Shown: positions 61,790 to 64,000 of the stretch, piece by piece
Layout: each line of letters starts with the position of its first letter
How positions within the stretch are numbered: the first letter of the stretch is position 1
Source of the DNA: Acidovorax_G sp046289925
Lineage (GTDB): Bacteria; Pseudomonadota; Gammaproteobacteria; Burkholderiales; Burkholderiaceae_C
NCBI GenBank assembly: GCA_046289925.1
Contig: JBKBUN010000001.1
Coordinates: forward strand, 1 to 64,000
Length of the DNA: 64,000 bases
Reading direction: 5' to 3'
Program-made: the position numbers and the translations under genes
The notes under the pieces: generated by a model
Database searches by the model: none
Seen by the model: only the letters and a program-made list of their open reading frames with translations
What the model was told of the DNA's origin: nothing

Positions 61790-62431
61790 ATGGTCAAGAA
61801 ACTGCAAAAACTCAGCAACGACAAGAAGAAGGGCAGCCACTCGCAGCTGTCGAACACCGTCAAGGATTCGGCCCAGCAGATCTGGCTGGCCGGTCTGGGG
61901 GCCTTTGCCAAGGCGCAAGTCGAAGGCGGCAAGGTGTTTGAGGCACTGGTCAAGGAAGGCCTGACTCTGCAACGCAAGACCCAGGCCGTGGCCGAAGAAA
62001 AGATCTCCGAAGCGACGAGCCGCATGAGCACCATGGCCAACGACATCGGCTCGCGCGCCGCCGGCCAATGGGACAAGCTGGAAACCATTTTTGAAGACCG
62101 CGTAGCCAAGGCCCTGGCCAAGCTGGGCGTGCCCTCGGCACGTGACCTCGAAGCCCTGAGCGCCCGTGTGGACGCGCTGGCCAAGAGCGTGGGCAAGGCA
62201 GCCCCCAAGGCAGAAGCCAAGCCCGCCGCGGCTGCCAAGAAGGTCGCCACCAAGCCCGTGGCCCCAAAGGCCGCCGCCAAGCCCGCTGCCAAGCCCGCTG
62301 CCGTGAAGCCGGCCGCCAAGAAGACCGCCCCGGCCAAGAAGGCCGCCGCCAAGCCCCGCGCGCCCTTCCCCAAGGTGGCCCCTCGCACCGAGGCCGCTGC
62401 CGAGACGGCCGCGACGCCTGCAGCCAACTGA
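61790..62431 (+). CDS. PhaF-like phasin with histone-like Lys/Ala/Pro tail
   Basis: The 213-residue protein has an N-terminal phasin domain (about 18-130, with DSAQQIWLAGLGAFAKAQVE and the amphipathic helices that follow). A C-terminal tail (about 143-213) is built of Ala-Lys-Pro repeats like histone H1. This is the architecture of Pseudomonas PhaF, which coats polyhydroxyalkanoate granules and ties them to the nucleoid. GGAGG precedes the ATG at 61790. It has its own terminator and is followed by a PhaD-like regulator. Confidence 0.88.
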   Translation: MVKKLQKLSNDKKKGSHSQLSNTVKDSAQQIWLAGLGAFAKAQVEGGKVFEALVKEGLTLQRKTQAVAEEKISEATSRMSTMANDIGSRAAGQWDKLETIFEDRVAKALAKLGVPSARDLEALSARVDALAKSVGKAAPKAEAKPAAAAKKVATKPVAPKAAAKPAAKPAAVKPAAKKTAPAKKAAAKPRAPFPKVAPRTEAAAETAATPAAN

Positions 62432-62466
62432 CCCCAAGGCGGGCGCTTGCGCCCTGCCCGTCCCTG

Positions 62467-62502
62467 AAGGCCGTCCCGCTCCACGCGCGACGGCCTTTTT
62501 TT
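62467..62502 (+). terminator. Rho-independent terminator of the phasin gene
   Basis: AAGGCCGTC pairs perfectly with GACGGCCTT across a 13-base loop and is followed by a T run. It sits 35 bases past the phasin stop. Confidence 0.88.
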
Positions 62503-62629
62503 GCGCCAGCCTCCGGGTTGACCACGAGGCGCGGCGCGCACGCACGGCGCCAGGCCCGGGCGCTGCTGCGTTAGAGTAGCCACACCACTATCGCCCTTAC
62601 CACCCAGAACCGCCAAGGGGACAGCACGC

Positions 62630-63295
62630 ATGGTCAAAAAAGCGCCCAGACGCACGGCCGAACGCATCCTGGAAGTCACGCTCGATCTGTTCAACCGCTT
62701 CGGCGAGCCCAATGTCTCGACCACGCTGATCTCGGCCGAACTGCGCATCAGCCCGGGCAACCTGTACTACCACTACCCGGCCAAGGACGAGCTGATCAAC
62801 GCGCTGTTCGACCGCTACGAACGGTCGCTGAACGAGCTGCTGGGCGCGGCCGACGGTGTGCGCAACGTAGAGGACGCCTGGTTCTTCATGCACACGCTGT
62901 TCGAGCTGATCTGGCAGTACCGGTTTCTGTACCGCGACCTCAACGACCTGCTGTCCAAGAACCGGCGGCTCGAAACCGCGTTCCAGGTCATCCTCAAGAA
63001 CAAGACGCGCGCCGTGCGCTCCATGCTCGACGGCATGGGCCGCAACGACACTGTGCACATCGACCCGCGCGAACTCGAAGCCACTGCCACCAGCATGGTG
63101 GTGGTGCTCACCTACTGGCTGAGTTTCGAGTATGTGCGCGACCCGCGCCGCGCGCTGGAACCCGACAGCGCACAGGCCGCCCTGCTGCGTGGCGCGCACC
63201 ATGTGCTGAATCTGCTCATGCCCTACCTTGAATCCGAACAGCGCCTGCACCTGCTGCGCCTGGTGGGCGCATACGCACCGCAGGCGCAGGGCTGA
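62630..63295 (+). CDS. TetR-family regulator, PhaD-like
   Basis: The 221-residue regulator has the helix-turn-helix region ISAELRISPGNLYYHYPAKD (about 33-53) preceded by RILEVTLDLFNRFGEPNVST. This is very close in pattern to Pseudomonas PhaD, which controls phasin genes. The C-terminal helical domain (FFMHTLFELIWQYRFLYRDL) also follows PhaD. It lies beside the PhaF-like gene, as in the pha cluster, but no PHA synthase gene is in the window. The closest functional label is by analogy only. Confidence 0.8.
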   Translation: MVKKAPRRTAERILEVTLDLFNRFGEPNVSTTLISAELRISPGNLYYHYPAKDELINALFDRYERSLNELLGAADGVRNVEDAWFFMHTLFELIWQYRFLYRDLNDLLSKNRRLETAFQVILKNKTRAVRSMLDGMGRNDTVHIDPRELEATATSMVVVLTYWLSFEYVRDPRRALEPDSAQAALLRGAHHVLNLLMPYLESEQRLHLLRLVGAYAPQAQG

Positions 63296-63306
63296 GCCAG
63301 CACCGA

Positions 63307-63336
63307 CCACAACCACAACCACAACCACAACCACAA
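63307..63336. repeat. Hexanucleotide tandem repeat (CCACAA)5
   Basis: Five perfect CCACAA units lie between the TetR stop and the ribosome site of the next gene. A partial unit flanks each side. Confidence 0.9.
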
Positions 63337-63366
63337 CAATCCACCGAACTGCACAGGAGACACACC

Positions 63367-64000
63367 ATGGCCAAATGGACCGCATTCCCCCACGCCGGCG
63401 ACTACCGCTTCGATGCCGCCAGCACCAAAAAGCACTGGGCACGGCTGCACGCGGGCGATGCGGAACCCTGCCCCAAGGATGCGGCACTGCTGGAAGCCTG
63501 GGCCCTGTTCCACAACGGCGACTTTGAAGGTGCCACCGCCGCCGGACTGGCCTTGGGCGGCCGCGGCATCACCGTGGCCAACAAGGCCACAGCGATCTAC
63601 GCCAACTACCTCGAACCCAAAGAGAAAACGCGCCTGGACCTGTTCATGACTGTGGCCGAGCGCGCCCAAGCACAAGCCGCCGAAACACCCGACGACGCCA
63701 ACGCCCACTACTGGAACGCGTACGCCCTGGGCCGCTACAGCCAGGGCATCAGCGTGGCCAAGGCACTGGCCCAGGGTCTGGGCAGCAAGGTCAAAGAATC
63801 GCTGGAGCGCGCCATTGCCTTGGAGCCCAAGCACGCTGACGCCCGCATTGCGCTGGGAGCCTTCCATGCCGAAGTCATCGACAAGGTGGGCTCGCTGATC
63901 GGGGGCATGACCTACGGTGCCAAGAAGGACGTGGGGCTCAAGCTGTTCCAGGAAGCGCTCAAGCTCAACCCCGGCTCGGCCATCGCCATGATCGAGTACG
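63367..64000 (+). CDS. TPR-like protein, truncated by the window end
   Basis: The frame is open from the ATG at 63367 to the window end (211 codons and one base), and AGGAG precedes it. The protein begins MAKWTAFPHAGDYRFDAAST and has tetratricopeptide-like helical pairs, for example LLEAWALFHNGDFEGATAAG, SLERAIALEPKHADARIALG and LFQEALKLNPGSAIAMIE. No signal peptide is seen. I do not recognise a specific family; it may be a protein-interaction scaffold. The C-terminus is outside the window. Confidence 0.75.
   Translation, partial: MAKWTAFPHAGDYRFDAASTKKHWARLHAGDAEPCPKDAALLEAWALFHNGDFEGATAAGLALGGRGITVANKATAIYANYLEPKEKTRLDLFMTVAERAQAQAAETPDDANAHYWNAYALGRYSQGISVAKALAQGLGSKVKESLERAIALEPKHADARIALGAFHAEVIDKVGSLIGGMTYGAKKDVGLKLFQEALKLNPGSAIAMIEY

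Noticed and set aside
63307..63336. Possible CRISPR array
   Set aside because: The units are six bases with no spacers; it is a simple microsatellite. No other regularly spaced repeats exist in the window.

Overview
The window is high-GC DNA that reads as the chromosome of a Comamonadaceae betaproteobacterium, most likely Acidovorax or a close relative. Three things support this: strong GC3 bias with dense antisense open frames; a short intergenic repeat (GCTAT..GATAGCTGCTTGTGCTT..AAGCACGAGCAGC) that I associate with this family; and gene content made of a glutamate ABC transporter, beta-oxidation genes, phasin-type genes and a type II secretion operon. No rRNA, tRNA, CRISPR array, prophage or transposase gene was found. 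The species is an inference from sequence style; no database was consulted.

Layout. (1) 1-9147, all minus strand: htpX, a DUF3025 gene, pyrC, then a glutamate/aspartate uptake block (LysR-type regulator, a second solute-binding protein, gltI, gltJ, gltK, gltL). (2) 9148-14269: a repeat-rich stretch with a MazG-like pyrophosphohydrolase, an Atm1-type ABC exporter, two hotdog thioesterases, a bactofilin and several palindromic or MITE-like elements. (3) 14270-24231, minus strand: a fatty acid catabolism block (enoyl-CoA hydratase, acyl-CoA thioesterase, thiolase, DUF4442 protein, FadN-type 3-hydroxyacyl-CoA dehydrogenase, DUF2147 protein, acyl-CoA dehydrogenase, TetR regulator) followed by a slmA-like gene. 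(4) 24331-27550: a TctE/TctD-type two-component pair and argB. (5) 27639-38776: a surface-polysaccharide locus with a WecA-like initiating transferase, glycosyltransferases, four proteins carrying methyltransferase domains, and a Wzm/Wzt ABC exporter. (6) 39358-54049, minus strand: a PpiC-type isomerase, a large exported surface-type protein, a lipoprotein and a complete tightly overlapping T2SS operon (gspE-F-G-H-I-J-K-L-M-C/N-like-D). (7) 54174-59495: an exported glycosidase-like protein and the dTDP-rhamnose operon rfbBDAC. (8) 59592-64000: a 661-residue fatty acyl reductase-like protein, a PhaF-like phasin with a histone-like tail, a PhaD-like TetR regulator and the start of a TPR protein.

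How the parts fit together (inference). The rfb genes supply dTDP-rhamnose to the O-antigen locus. The WecA-like enzyme starts the chain, the glycosyltransferases extend it, and methyltransferases may modify or cap it before export by Wzm and the long C-terminal domain of Wzt. The T2SS lies directly beside a gene for an abundant-looking secreted protein and a periplasmic foldase, so that protein is a candidate substrate. The fatty-acid and phasin genes at both ends point to a lipid and polyester storage lifestyle.

The most unusual signals are: a methyltransferase / coiled-coil / two-glycosyltransferase fusion of 1252 residues; a recurring FGGG-type terminal motif in several T2SS proteins; a family repeat apparently captured as the helix-hairpin loop of a histidine kinase; a TIM-barrel glycosidase-like protein with an inserted beta domain; and two foldback elements with perfect 19-20 bp terminal inverted repeats.
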